A DNA stretch of 64,000 nucleotides from contig NZ_JAKILD010000003.1 of NCBI RefSeq assembly GCF_023283825.1, positions 1 through 64,000 on the forward strand, given 5' to 3'. The notes beneath the pieces were generated by a model. That model did no database searches and had not been told where the DNA came from. It saw only the letters and a list, made by a program, of their open reading frames with translations. Position 1 is the first letter of the stretch. Every line of letters begins with the position of its first letter. This document shows, one piece after another, positions 17,151-26,155 of the stretch. Source of the stretch: Shewanella olleyana (GTDB lineage: Bacteria > Pseudomonadota > Gammaproteobacteria > Enterobacterales > Shewanellaceae). Made by a program: the position numbers and the translations under genes.

Positions 17151-19376
17151 ATGGCAACTGCCACCAAAGGGACACAAAAAAACACTCAACCACCCTCTTC
17201 AGAGCCTGCTCAAGAAGCGCCGAAAAAGAAAAAGCTCAGTATGTCGAGTTGGGTGTTGCTGTCGTTTGCAGGCGGTATCATTGCTGGGCTATTTTTCGGT
17301 GAAATGCTCGCCTGGATGTCGGTTATTGGTGATGCATTTATCAAGCTGCTGCAAATGACCATTATTCCTTATATCATAGTGTCACTCATCTCTAGCTTAG
17401 GTAGCTTAACCCTAGCGCAAGCTAAATCTTTAGGAGTTAAAGTCGGTAAGTTGATGTTAGTCATCTGGCTATTTGGTTTACTGAGTATGTACCTTATCAA
17501 GTACACTTTCCCTGATTGGCAAGCCGGTGAGTTTTTCAGTTTAACAGCATTACAAGATCCTAACTCTGTTAACCTTCTCGACTTATATATTCCATCTAAC
17601 CCATTCTTTTCATTATCAAACAGTTATATCCCTGCCATTGTTCTATTTTGTGTCGCAACAGGGATAGCCCTGATTTCAATTAATGACAAAGAATCGTTAA
17701 TGCGACCGCTGCAATTGCTCGGTGAGTCGTTTAACAAGGTCACCCAAAGTATTGTTATGCTGATGCCTATAGGCATTTTTGCGATGACCGCAGCCACAGC
17801 TGGCACCATGGATTTTGATGAGTTTCAAAAACTGCAGGTTTACTTTGTTGCCCACGTTGTCATGACCATTATTCTGACTTATTGGGTACTGCCAGCAATT
17901 ATTATGGTTATTACGCCTTTCTCGTACCGTGATATCACAGGGATTGCCAAAGATGCCATGATTACGGCTTTTGCTGCAGGTAATATTTTCATTATCTTAC
18001 CGCTACTGATCCAGCGTACTAAAGAGCTTTTTCACAAGTACAAAATTGGTGACTCGCAAACCGACGATTACGCCAACATCATCATTCCCGTGGTATTCAG
18101 TTTTCCAAACTTAGGTAAATTACTCACGATTGTTTTCGTGCTATTTGCGGCATGGTTTTCTGGAAAAGAGTTGGATTTCATTAGTTACTTCCCCATGTCA
18201 GTCAACGGATTAATTAGTCTATTTGGCAGCGTATATTTAACCATACCAATGTTATTAGACTCACTTGAGTTATCGTCTGATTTATTTCAGCTGTATATGG
18301 TGTCTAGCCTGTTCACCAGCCGCTTTACTTCACTTTTAGCTGCAATGAATATCTTTATTCTCGCCATTGGCGGCACTGCGATGCTAGCTGGGATTGCTAA
18401 AGTCAGTATGAAACGACTGATTCTATGTAGCGCGATTACACCCGTTGTGTTTGGAGTGACATTACTCGCCACAAGTTGGGTGCTCAGTAGCATAGTAGAT
18501 ACCGAATACAACATGGATGAAGTCGTGGCGCAAATGAGTTCTGCAGCAGAAGTACCTGAAGAAGTCATCACTTATAATTGGTCTGAAGAACTTGAAGTAA
18601 ACGGCCCAAGAAGCATTGAGCAAATTAAACAAAGCGGCTTATTGCGTGTCGGCTATAACCCGGTGCAAGTGCCTTTCTCATTTTTTAATGCCGAACATGA
18701 ACTCGTTGGCTTTGATGTCGAATTAATGAAGAAACTAGCAGCTGAGCTTGGGTTGAAAATTGCCTTCATACCTTACAACAGTGGCAATGCACTTGAGTCG
18801 ATTAATAATGGCTTATTTGATATTACTATTTCAGGTTTGCAAATGACCACCACTCGAATTGGCTTAGTCGATTTCACTAATCCCGTGCTTAATCTGCATT
18901 ACTCATTTGTAGTGAAAGATTATCGCGCAGATGAATTTAAATCTGATGAGTTAATTCATCAAGCAGAACAAATACGAATAGCCTCTGTGGGTGATTACTC
19001 CATTATTCCTTACCTAAAAGAGAAGTTTGATAATCTCGAATTTACCACGATTGACTCTGATAAAGCCTTCTTCGAGGATGATGGAAAAACCTGGGATGGT
19101 CTGCTTATTAGCCTTGAAGCGGGTAAAACCTGGACGATTCTTTACCCTGAATATACGACCTTATATAACCGTGAAGAAATAAAATCCTTTCCAGCCTCCT
19201 ACGCCGTAGCAAAAGGGAATACTTCACTGCACACCTTCTTAAATAGTTGGCTGTCGATTCAACAATCATCAGGTTATGTTGATACCCTTTATAGCTATTG
19301 GATTTTGGGAGAAAACGCCCAACCTAAAAAGCCAAGATGGTCTGTCATCAAGGATGTTTTACATTGGGTAGAATAA
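17151..19376 (+). CDS. Fused dicarboxylate/amino-acid:cation symporter and family-3 solute-binding domain (copy 2)
   Basis: 741-aa paralogue of the protein at 13356 with the same two-part architecture: transporter about 30-460 (FAAGNIFIILPLL, VVFSFPNLGKLLT) and binding domain about 488-730 (IKQSGLLRVGYNPVQVPFSF, LVGFDVELMKKLAAELGLKI, GLFDITISGLQMTTTRIGLV). The N-terminal 30 residues are polar and lysine-rich, facing the cytoplasm. The tail PRWSVIKDVLHWVE is nearly identical to that of copy 1. AAGGA sits six bases before the ATG. The binding pockets differ in sequence from copy 1, so the two may take different cargo. A terminator follows. Confidence 0.85.
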   Translation: MATATKGTQKNTQPPSSEPAQEAPKKKKLSMSSWVLLSFAGGIIAGLFFGEMLAWMSVIGDAFIKLLQMTIIPYIIVSLISSLGSLTLAQAKSLGVKVGKLMLVIWLFGLLSMYLIKYTFPDWQAGEFFSLTALQDPNSVNLLDLYIPSNPFFSLSNSYIPAIVLFCVATGIALISINDKESLMRPLQLLGESFNKVTQSIVMLMPIGIFAMTAATAGTMDFDEFQKLQVYFVAHVVMTIILTYWVLPAIIMVITPFSYRDITGIAKDAMITAFAAGNIFIILPLLIQRTKELFHKYKIGDSQTDDYANIIIPVVFSFPNLGKLLTIVFVLFAAWFSGKELDFISYFPMSVNGLISLFGSVYLTIPMLLDSLELSSDLFQLYMVSSLFTSRFTSLLAAMNIFILAIGGTAMLAGIAKVSMKRLILCSAITPVVFGVTLLATSWVLSSIVDTEYNMDEVVAQMSSAAEVPEEVITYNWSEELEVNGPRSIEQIKQSGLLRVGYNPVQVPFSFFNAEHELVGFDVELMKKLAAELGLKIAFIPYNSGNALESINNGLFDITISGLQMTTTRIGLVDFTNPVLNLHYSFVVKDYRADEFKSDELIHQAEQIRIASVGDYSIIPYLKEKFDNLEFTTIDSDKAFFEDDGKTWDGLLISLEAGKTWTILYPEYTTLYNREEIKSFPASYAVAKGNTSLHTFLNSWLSIQQSSGYVDTLYSYWILGENAQPKKPRWSVIKDVLHWVE

Positions 19377-19401
19377 GCCTCAAATGATATTCAAACGAGA
19401 T

Positions 19402-19432
19402 AAAAAACCTTACTTAGTCAGTAAGGTTTTTT
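19402..19432 (+). terminator. Terminator after the second fusion transporter
   Basis: AAAAAACCTTACT, a 5-nt loop TAGTC, and AGTAAGGTTTTTT form a 13-bp perfect stem ending in T. Confidence 0.9.
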
Positions 19433-19472
19433 CATGCCTTAGCTTTACAGCTCACTATGCTTTTCAATGACT

Positions 19473-19737
19473 AGGGCGTGTTGATCTTTGCTGGTTGAAT
19501 TTTGTTCGAGATAAAAGTGTTTTAATTGAGGCGGATAGATTGATGCCTAGTCATCTAAGCGAAATTCATCCAACAAAGAGTAAAACACTTTTAGTCGAAC
19601 CCTTTGGGCAGCGTTTGTTGGCCATTTTTACTGCGTTATCGACTTTTTATGTAGAATAACTACACCACAAAGTCTCTGCCTTGTATCAATGGCCAACAAT
19701 TCGCTGCAAAAACAACCTTGAAAGATCAACACGCCCT
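19473..19737. mobile_element. MITE-like element, family A, copy 3
   Basis: 265 bp with ends AGGGCGTGTTGATCTTTG and its near-complement. The two ends agree with each other at the C-to-G change that distinguishes this copy from copies 1 and 2 (GGGCG, not GGGCC), so the ends have co-varied. The internal inverted repeats TAAAAGTGTTTTA and GCAGCG-TTGTTGG are intact. No coding potential. Confidence 0.85.
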
Positions 19738-19790
19738 GACCATTAGTCAGTCTTTTCGCGTAAATCCATCCGCCTTTTTAAAGCACAAGT

Positions 19791-21137
19791 TTAACGCTTG
19801 TGTACAGCTCCAGACTTCATTACAAACTGCACATCAAGTAATGCATCAATTTGTCTTAATGGGCTCATTTTCATCGCGATCACATCAGCTTGCTTACCTG
19901 TTTCAAGGGTGCCTAAACTGTCAGACATACCGATTAAGTCAGCGCCATTAATGGTGGCAGAGATAAGAATATCCTGATTAGACATACCCGCTTGATGCAT
20001 CAACACTGCCTCTTTGGCATTGTCACCATGACGAGACACTCCGCTATCGGTGCCAAATGCGATATTAACTCCTTGTTTGTACGCATTACCAAAGTTGTTT
20101 TGCATATCATTACCCACACGAATCGCTTTCGCTTTAATCGCATCAGACATAAAATTGCCTTTCGATTTCGCCATTTGCACTACAGTATCACCAGCCAATA
20201 AAGTCGGCACTAAATAAGCGCCAGACTGTTTAAATAACTTAATTGACTCTTTATTGGCGTAGCTACCGTGCTCAATACTATCGACCCCGGCTCTTAGTGC
20301 TGCATTAATCCCTTCAGCGGCATGCGCATGGCTGGCAACTTTTCGACCTAACGCATGGGCGGCATCAATCACTTCTTTTAATTCATCGTTAGCCATTTGC
20401 TGACCAGTGCCGGTATTGGTATCAGACAACACCCCACCAGTAGAGGTTATCTTAATCACATCTGCGCCGTATTTTATCGCTCGGCGAGTGGCTCGGCGAC
20501 AATCATAAGGCCCATCACAAATAGTTTTTGACGTCAGCATATCAAGCAAATCGGGACTCTTACCGTCCACATCGCCATGACCACCAGTAACCGAGACCCC
20601 GCCAGAAGCAATAATTCGAGGCCCACTCAACCACCCTTTCGCAATAGCATCACGAAGCGCATATATTTGCTCAGGCTTAGCACCTAAATCTCTGACGGTA
20701 GTAAAGCCTGCCATTAAAGTTTTATTGGCAAAATAAGCACTTTTCATCGCGACATCGGCATCAGACATTCGCAATGATTCACTGTCATTTTTGGGGCCGA
20801 GCTCACCTTGTAAATGCACATGCATATCCATCAAACCCGCCATGACGAAACTGTCTTTTAAGTCGATATATTCAACAGTATCCGTTGATAACACTTGCTG
20901 TTCAGACAATGTGAGGTAGCCCTTTTTAACCTCTGTAATTTTTTCATCAATAATCACTAACGAATATTGCTGCAGCGGTTTCTCACTGGCATCTGTTAGC
21001 AACTCCCCTGCATGAATAACCTTATAATCAGCAGCTTGAGCATGGAATATCATAGTGGCTAATGGAAGTGTGCAAAACAATGTTAATGCTTTGGTAAATG
21101 AAGTTTTCGGTGATGTTCTGCAAGATAATTGCGACAT
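19791..21137 (-). CDS. Exported amidohydrolase (Xaa-Pro/Xaa-Arg dipeptidase-like)
   Basis: 448-aa amidohydrolase with an N-terminal signal peptide (about 1-36, ends FHAQAA). Metal ligands are in the standard order: MDMHVHLQG (His106, His108), a bridging carboxylated lysine in ADVIKITSTGG (Lys229), KVASHAHA (His270/272), SIEHGSY (His290) and IAFGTDSG (Asp364). The GGHGDVDG and TSTGG segments are typical of the group that includes prolidase-like and Xaa-Arg/Lys dipeptidases and the imidazolonepropionase-like proteins. It probably cleaves dipeptides in the periplasm; the exact substrate cannot be read from sequence. GGGAAT precedes ATG 21137. Confidence 0.8.
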   Translation of the reverse strand: MSQLSCRTSPKTSFTKALTLFCTLPLATMIFHAQAADYKVIHAGELLTDASEKPLQQYSLVIIDEKITEVKKGYLTLSEQQVLSTDTVEYIDLKDSFVMAGLMDMHVHLQGELGPKNDSESLRMSDADVAMKSAYFANKTLMAGFTTVRDLGAKPEQIYALRDAIAKGWLSGPRIIASGGVSVTGGHGDVDGKSPDLLDMLTSKTICDGPYDCRRATRRAIKYGADVIKITSTGGVLSDTNTGTGQQMANDELKEVIDAAHALGRKVASHAHAAEGINAALRAGVDSIEHGSYANKESIKLFKQSGAYLVPTLLAGDTVVQMAKSKGNFMSDAIKAKAIRVGNDMQNNFGNAYKQGVNIAFGTDSGVSRHGDNAKEAVLMHQAGMSNQDILISATINGADLIGMSDSLGTLETGKQADVIAMKMSPLRQIDALLDVQFVMKSGAVHKR

Positions 21138-21295
21138 AATATTCCCTGAAGTTATTATTTCCTTATGTCTAACATGCCTAAATTATTCGATAGTTACAAT
21201 ATCGCAACACACCCATTTGTCGATAAAATCCATTTGCGAGCGAAAACTGATAACGTCTTAGACAATTTTTAGAAGTTACAAATAAATTCAGCGGA

Positions 21296-21865
21296 TTAAA
21301 AAGTAAAATCAATTCCCCAATACACTTGCTCGGCATCATTAACAGATAAAGAAATCGCATCGATTGTTTGACCTGAAGAGGTAAAATTATGCTTTAAATA
21401 GCGAAATCCAATTTCTGATGTAAAGGCATTGCCAAAATCAAACATCAAACCAGTTTGGCCGCCGTATACGTAACAAGTGTTTGAGTCATAATAGGTTTGA
21501 TCAATGTCAGTCATTTGAAATTCATGGTCACTTAACCCAGCAGATGCCCCTATAAACCAACTGATTTGGTGGCTTTCATCTAAAGAAAACAATCGATCAT
21601 AAGACACCAATAGCCCTTCATGCTGAATCATATCTTCAGAATTAAACGAGTAAGTGCCATAAAGTCGGCTTACATCACTCAGCTTAAAACCATTTTTTAT
21701 TTGATAATTAATGCCACGCTCTTGAGCACTGGATAAACCTGAAGCCGATGAAGCCCCGTGAGTTTGATAACCCACTGTTCCTCCAATAATGGTATCTGCT
21801 GCATGTGAAACACCAGGAAGTAAACACATCACGATTACGTTTGTTAGTAAGGTTAATCGAGCCAT
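21296..21865 (-). CDS. Small outer-membrane beta-barrel protein
   Basis: 189 aa with a signal peptide (cleavage after SHAA) and alternating strand pattern: TIIGGTVGYQTHG, SRLYGTYSFNSED, GLLVSYDRLF, SWFIGASAGLSDH, YVYGGQTGLMFDF, SEIGFRYLKH, and a C-terminal VYWGIDFTF ending in the Phe that signals barrel assembly. It fits an eight-stranded OmpX/OprF-like barrel. A GGAGGA ribosome site lies immediately upstream of the ATG. Function is unknown; it is flanked by unrelated genes. Confidence 0.75.
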   Translation of the reverse strand: MARLTLLTNVIVMCLLPGVSHAADTIIGGTVGYQTHGASSASGLSSAQERGINYQIKNGFKLSDVSRLYGTYSFNSEDMIQHEGLLVSYDRLFSLDESHQISWFIGASAGLSDHEFQMTDIDQTYYDSNTCYVYGGQTGLMFDFGNAFTSEIGFRYLKHNFTSSGQTIDAISLSVNDAEQVYWGIDFTF

Positions 21866-22047
21866 TTATCCTCCGGCTTTAGCAATAACTACTTTATTAT
21901 TTACCGAACTAAGTTAAGAAAATGCCGTTTAGCTCAAACTTTCACCTTATTAAATACCCAAAAAGTAAAATTGATCGCAAATTGTGATCTGCTTAAAACT
22001 TGTTCAATGGCAACCGTAATGTAATTGACTTAATTTCTTTGAGACAC

Positions 22048-22082
22048 AAAAAAGCCGCCTATCAAGTTTAGATGGCGGCTTT
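22048..22082 (-). terminator. Terminator of fadE
   Basis: AAAGCCGCC and GGCGGCTTT form the stem; the minus-strand transcript then has a run of U (TTTTTTGTG). Confidence 0.85.
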
Positions 22083-22123
22083 AAAACAATAACGATTGTT
22101 ATAAATCAAACAATAGCATTAGC

Positions 22124-24361
22124 TTAGTTTGCGATTTTTAAGTCAGCTTTGTCTGAAATTAGATTTAAGTCAAAATCAAACTCATCAACACGAATAGCAC
22201 GTTCACGCTTTAGATTATAATCTTGTAATTGCTTGTGCTCATCACCTGTAATGACATTAGCTTCAAGAGCATTATCAAGTGTAATAGAGAAGCGAACACC
22301 CGCTTTAAACACACGTTGTTTAAGCGCTTTTTTCACTTTTGAAAGTAATGGTAAACACGCCATTTTAGCAAGATAAGCTTGCTCATTAATGTAGTTACCA
22401 TCACCTGCAACAGGTTTAATCAAATGAGTCAGTTGCTTCTTAAACGCGGTATCAAGTTGAGCTTGCTCAGCAAGTTCGCGCACTAAGTCATCATTCACTT
22501 TTACCATTTTACCTGAGTAAGTCATGGTGATTAAACGCATGAAGTGACGAGTTGGCTTAGATGGGAAGTTTTCTAAAAACGCCAATATGGCTTCTTCAGC
22601 TTTACATAATGACCAACGAGTAGCGTACTCAAAATATGGCTTAGCTTGGCTACGCTCGCCAGCAGACACTTTTTGCTCGTAAAAACGAATCGATGCCATT
22701 GCTGCATATAAGTAACTCATCACATCACCTAAACGGGCAGATAGCATTTCAGCCTGCTTAAGTTTACCGCCAAGTACCAGTAGCGAGAAATCGGCATAAA
22801 CAGCCAATTTTGATGCAAGCTTATGAACAGATTTTTCATAGCTAATCACTTCTGGGAGTTTTGACTGAGCAGGCGCTGTAAATGGCAATAAACCTAATTT
22901 AAATGCGCGTAAGCTGTTACCCACACTGTAGCCGATAGTTTGTCTAAAGATGCGGTTGAAGGTTTTATCTGCATCACTTGCATCGCTATGGATAGACTCA
23001 ACCATGCTTTGTAAGTGTGGATGACAACGCATTACTCCTTGACCAAAAATCATTAAGTTACGCGTAAGGATGTTGGCACCCTCAACCGTAATAGCAATTG
23101 GCTGAGCAACATAACCTGAAGCTAAAGTATTTTGTGGACCACGTTGAATCGCTTTACCCGCTTGAATATCCATCGCCGAATCTAAAATATCACGACCCAG
23201 TTCAGTCATGTGGTACTTAGCAATCGCGGTAACAACAGACGGCTTTAATCCTAAACCTAAACCTTCGGTAGTTAACACGCGCATGGCTTCTTGCAAGTAT
23301 GTTTTACCTGCAATATCAGCAAGCTTTTCTTGGATACCTTCAAACTTACCAATAGATAAACCAAATTGTTCACGCACTGCAGCATATTCAGCAGAAGACT
23401 TAAATGAACACTGACTGACTGAAACACCCAATGCAGGTAATGAAATACCACGGCCAGCACCTAGACAGCTCACTAGCATCTGCCAACCACGACCAATTTT
23501 CTCTTGGCCACCAATAATAAAGTCCATTGGAATAAATACGTTTTCACCGCGAGTCGTACCGTTATAAAAACGACAGCCCATAGGATCATGACGGTTACCC
23601 AATTGCACACCAGGATGCGCTTTAGGGATCAACGCACAAGTAATACCAAGTTGTTCTTTACCGCCTAGTAACCCTTGTGGATCTTCAACTTTAAACGCTA
23701 AGCCTAATACGGTCGCGATAGGCGCTAAGGTAATGTAACGCTTGTCCCACGTGACCGATAAACCTAATACTTCTTTGCCTTCGTATTCGCCCATGGTGAC
23801 AGTCCCGATATCAGGGATACCACCAGCATCTGAGCCTGCTTCAGGACTGGTAAGCGCAAAACAAGGGATTTCTAAACCATTAGCTAAACGAGGTAGCCAA
23901 AAATCGCGTTGGCTATCTAAACCGTAATGCATCAATAACTCACCTGGTCCTAGGGAGTTAGGTACCATTACGGTAACTGCTACAGCTGAACTTTTGGCAG
24001 CAATAGTCGCTACAATCGTTGAGTTCGCGTAAGGGCTAAACTCTAATCCGCCGTATGATTTAGGAATAATTAGCGAGAAGAATTTATTTTCTTTGAGGAA
24101 GGTCAGTACATCATCTGGCAAGTGCTTACCATTTTGAATATCAAAATCATCGACCATTTCAATCAATGTTTGCACAGGACCATCTAAGAAAGCTTGTTCA
24201 TCAAGACTCAATGTTGCATTTGGAATATCACGCAATGCAGCGAAGTCTGGAATACCTTGATAAATTGAGCCTTCTAACCAAACATCTCCCGCATCAAGCG
24301 CTTCTTGTTCAGTCGTTGAAATACTCGGCAATACTTTTTTAAATGTTGTTCTTATGCTCAT
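22124..24361 (-). CDS. fadE: Acyl-CoA dehydrogenase FadE (long form with DUF1974)
   Basis: 745-aa FAD enzyme for the first step of beta-oxidation. The dehydrogenase core shows FFSLIIPKSYGGLEFSPYAN, CFALTSPEAGSDAGGIPD (FAD/substrate loop), GLGAGRG-type CLGAGRGISLPAL, REQFGLSIGKFEGIQEKLAD and TVEGANILTRNLMIFGQG. The C-terminal 250 residues match the extra domain of FadE proteins. It lacks the N-terminal membrane helices of the 814-aa E. coli enzyme. The ribosome site is weak. The gene has its own terminator and an upstream region with FadR-like and PsrA-like sequences, which fits control by fatty acids. Confidence 0.9.
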   Translation of the reverse strand: MSIRTTFKKVLPSISTTEQEALDAGDVWLEGSIYQGIPDFAALRDIPNATLSLDEQAFLDGPVQTLIEMVDDFDIQNGKHLPDDVLTFLKENKFFSLIIPKSYGGLEFSPYANSTIVATIAAKSSAVAVTVMVPNSLGPGELLMHYGLDSQRDFWLPRLANGLEIPCFALTSPEAGSDAGGIPDIGTVTMGEYEGKEVLGLSVTWDKRYITLAPIATVLGLAFKVEDPQGLLGGKEQLGITCALIPKAHPGVQLGNRHDPMGCRFYNGTTRGENVFIPMDFIIGGQEKIGRGWQMLVSCLGAGRGISLPALGVSVSQCSFKSSAEYAAVREQFGLSIGKFEGIQEKLADIAGKTYLQEAMRVLTTEGLGLGLKPSVVTAIAKYHMTELGRDILDSAMDIQAGKAIQRGPQNTLASGYVAQPIAITVEGANILTRNLMIFGQGVMRCHPHLQSMVESIHSDASDADKTFNRIFRQTIGYSVGNSLRAFKLGLLPFTAPAQSKLPEVISYEKSVHKLASKLAVYADFSLLVLGGKLKQAEMLSARLGDVMSYLYAAMASIRFYEQKVSAGERSQAKPYFEYATRWSLCKAEEAILAFLENFPSKPTRHFMRLITMTYSGKMVKVNDDLVRELAEQAQLDTAFKKQLTHLIKPVAGDGNYINEQAYLAKMACLPLLSKVKKALKQRVFKAGVRFSITLDNALEANVITGDEHKQLQDYNLKRERAIRVDEFDFDLNLISDKADLKIAN

Positions 24362-24374
24362 AGTTCTACACTCA

Positions 24375-24383
24375 TCAGACCAG
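24375..24383. promoter_or_regulatory. FadR-like half site upstream of fadE
   Basis: Fourteen bases upstream of the fadE ATG, the minus strand reads CTGGTCTGA, matching the conserved half of the E. coli FadR site CTGGTCNGA. The other half is degenerate. A site this close to the start codon would block transcription or initiation. Confidence 0.3.
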
Positions 24384-24540
24384 AATAATAGTGTGCATTA
24401 CGTCACAAAAATTAAATTAGATCAAATATTCTAATTGAGAAATAAAGCTAATATTTACAGTAACAAAGCACACCATAAAAATAATTATCGCCAATTCATG
24501 AACTTACACATGTACGCTGAAGATAAAAATAATTAAAAAA

Positions 24541-24558
24541 TTTATACGCTCGTTTGAA
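24541..24558. promoter_or_regulatory. PsrA-like palindrome in the fadE/yedK intergenic region
   Basis: TTTATACGCTCGTTTGAA is close to a palindrome of the form TTCAAACG-NN-CGTTTGAA, the type bound by the fatty-acid regulator PsrA in Shewanella and Pseudomonas. Right half perfect, left half two mismatches. It lies 180 bp upstream of fadE and 157 bp upstream of yedK. Confidence 0.4.
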
Positions 24559-24714
24559 TTTTTATAAAAAATAACCAAAAATGACATCAATTTCGAATAA
24601 ATTGCTTCAATGTTTTTCGTAAAAAACGGTTAAATTATGAGGTTAAATTTTTGGCGTATAATCAATAGTCATTCAATATGTGTAAAAGCTAATAATAAAA
24701 AAGAAGGTTTTACT

Positions 24715-25281
24715 ATGTGCGGTAGAATGGAAGTATTACTGGGTGGAATGAAAGGCTTGCTTGACCAAGTGTTTGATGAACCTTTAAGTATCCAAACTAA
24801 CCTTGATTTAAGACCCACTGATCCTGTTACTGCTCTGAGTTCTTCAGAAGGCAAACTTATTGCCACTCAACAAAGCTGGGGCATACAACCCACATGGTCT
24901 AAAAAACTTATCATTAATGCACAAGCTGAAACCGTTGCCGATAAAACCACTTTTGCCAGCGCTTTTGAGCAACATCGATGTATAGTGCCTTGCAGTGGTT
25001 GGTTTGAATGGCGGGATGAAGGACAAGCTAAAAAACAAAAATATCGTTTTTCACATGCTGCCGATAAGCCTTTGTTCATGGCTGGTGTTATTTACCCAGA
25101 GCTACAGCAATTGGTTACCCTAACGATTACCCCGAATGAAAAGTGCGCCCAATATCATCATCGCATGCCTTTGTTTATTCCTTCTACCGCCATTAATACT
25201 TGGCTTAATGACAAGCCACAGCAACTTGCCCCATTAATGCAAGCCCTACCCGATAAATGGATTAAGGTGACAGCCGTCTAA
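24715..25281 (+). CDS. yedK: Abasic-site DNA-protein crosslinker YedK (HMCES/SRAP family)
   Basis: SRAP-domain protein that forms a covalent link to abasic sites in single-stranded DNA and protects them. The start must be ATG 24715, because the catalytic cysteine has to be residue 2 (MCGRM) and become N-terminal after Met removal; AAGG lies seven bases upstream. Other active-site residues are visible: Asn68 in IINAQAET, Glu98 in CSGWFEW and His149 in YHHRMPLF. The 188-aa length is slightly below the E. coli protein. It is divergent from fadE. I saw no clear LexA box. Confidence 0.9.
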   Translation: MCGRMEVLLGGMKGLLDQVFDEPLSIQTNLDLRPTDPVTALSSSEGKLIATQQSWGIQPTWSKKLIINAQAETVADKTTFASAFEQHRCIVPCSGWFEWRDEGQAKKQKYRFSHAADKPLFMAGVIYPELQQLVTLTITPNEKCAQYHHRMPLFIPSTAINTWLNDKPQQLAPLMQALPDKWIKVTAV

Positions 25282-25725
25282 GTCATTATTGTCAATTGCG
25301 TTCATCTTGTGTTCATCTAATGACACATATACTGCTTTTACTCTTAGATGATGTCGTGTTTTTCGCGATCGTCAAAACCAATTTAAAAAAATTAGAATTT
25401 TATTAAGCAGATCACAACCTTGAGAATTATCTATGTTAGAAAATGCAAAAAGGTGGCTTTAAGCGCTAAATTAAGTTCCAATTAACATAAATCAATAATA
25501 TGGTATTTAAGTAAAGTAATTTTATATTTGAAGATCTGTCCTTTCAAATTTAAAGCTGCGTTACATATACTAAATTTAAAATGTGCTAACCAATATTCAG
25601 TGTCCTTAGTTATTAAGTAACGGATTTCTTTGCATTAAGAGATATGATCATTGAGTCAGCGCGAGTTGTTAGGTTATTACACCTAACATGGGCGATACTG
25701 CCCCTTAACTGATGATGGAGTTACT
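25282..25725. other. Gene-free stretch upstream of the small cytochrome
   Basis: 444 bp, AT-rich, without a convincing reading frame or hairpin. GCAGATCACAAC near 25410 resembles half of a CRP site and could help drive the cytochrome gene, but this is weak. Confidence 0.4.
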
Positions 25726-25956
25726 ATGAAATATTTAGCTATGATTGCTGCAATTATGTTTGCAAGTTCTGCTTTTGCTGTTGACTGTGTTGATTGTCAT
25801 AATTCAATCAATGTTGAAGAGCATGTAGAAATGGATGCAAACCTTCAGACATGTGATGATTGTCACGGTTTTACTGACCATCACGAATTAGATGCTGACT
25901 TACACACGTCTGATCTAACAATCACTGATTGTGCTGATTGTCACGGTGTAGACTAA
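25726..25956 (+). CDS. Small periplasmic triheme cytochrome c
   Basis: 76 aa with a signal peptide (cleavage after SAFA, residue 18) and three CXXCH haem-binding motifs: CVDCH 21-25, CDDCH 43-47 and CADCH 69-73. Four additional histidines (33, 52, 53, 60) can serve as distal ligands, so bis-His haems are plausible. The mature protein is only about 58 residues for three haems and strongly acidic. It is too short for the tetrahaem CctA of Shewanella. GGAG precedes the ATG. The role is probably electron shuttling in the periplasm; partner unknown. Confidence 0.8.
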   Translation: MKYLAMIAAIMFASSAFAVDCVDCHNSINVEEHVEMDANLQTCDDCHGFTDHHELDADLHTSDLTITDCADCHGVD

Positions 25957-25976
25957 ATACCTCCGGGTATTTTAGT
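25953..25976 (+). terminator. Hairpin overlapping the cytochrome stop codon
   Basis: CTAAATACC-tcc-GGTATTTTAG, with one bulged T, begins within the TAA stop region. It could stabilise the short transcript or act as a first terminator ahead of the stronger one at 26078. Confidence 0.4.
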
Positions 25977-26077
25977 CCTTTAACCTTGATTTAAGCACTG
26001 CATTTGCAGATTGACCATTACCAGATTTGGCCAAGCTAGTTCACTAAATCAAGCGTTAAACTCTCTATAAAGAGAAT

Positions 26078-26108
26078 AAAACCAGTTGTTCGCTCAACTG
26101 GTTTTTTT
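26078..26108. terminator. Bidirectional terminator between cytochrome and DsbA-like genes
   Basis: AAAACCAGTTG, loop TTCGCT, CAACTGGTTTT with T-runs on both strands; it serves the convergent genes at 25726 and 26156. Confidence 0.85.
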
Positions 26109-26155
26109 GTACCTGCTATTCAGTAAACCTTTCAGCCTCTAATCACTGGCTAAAT

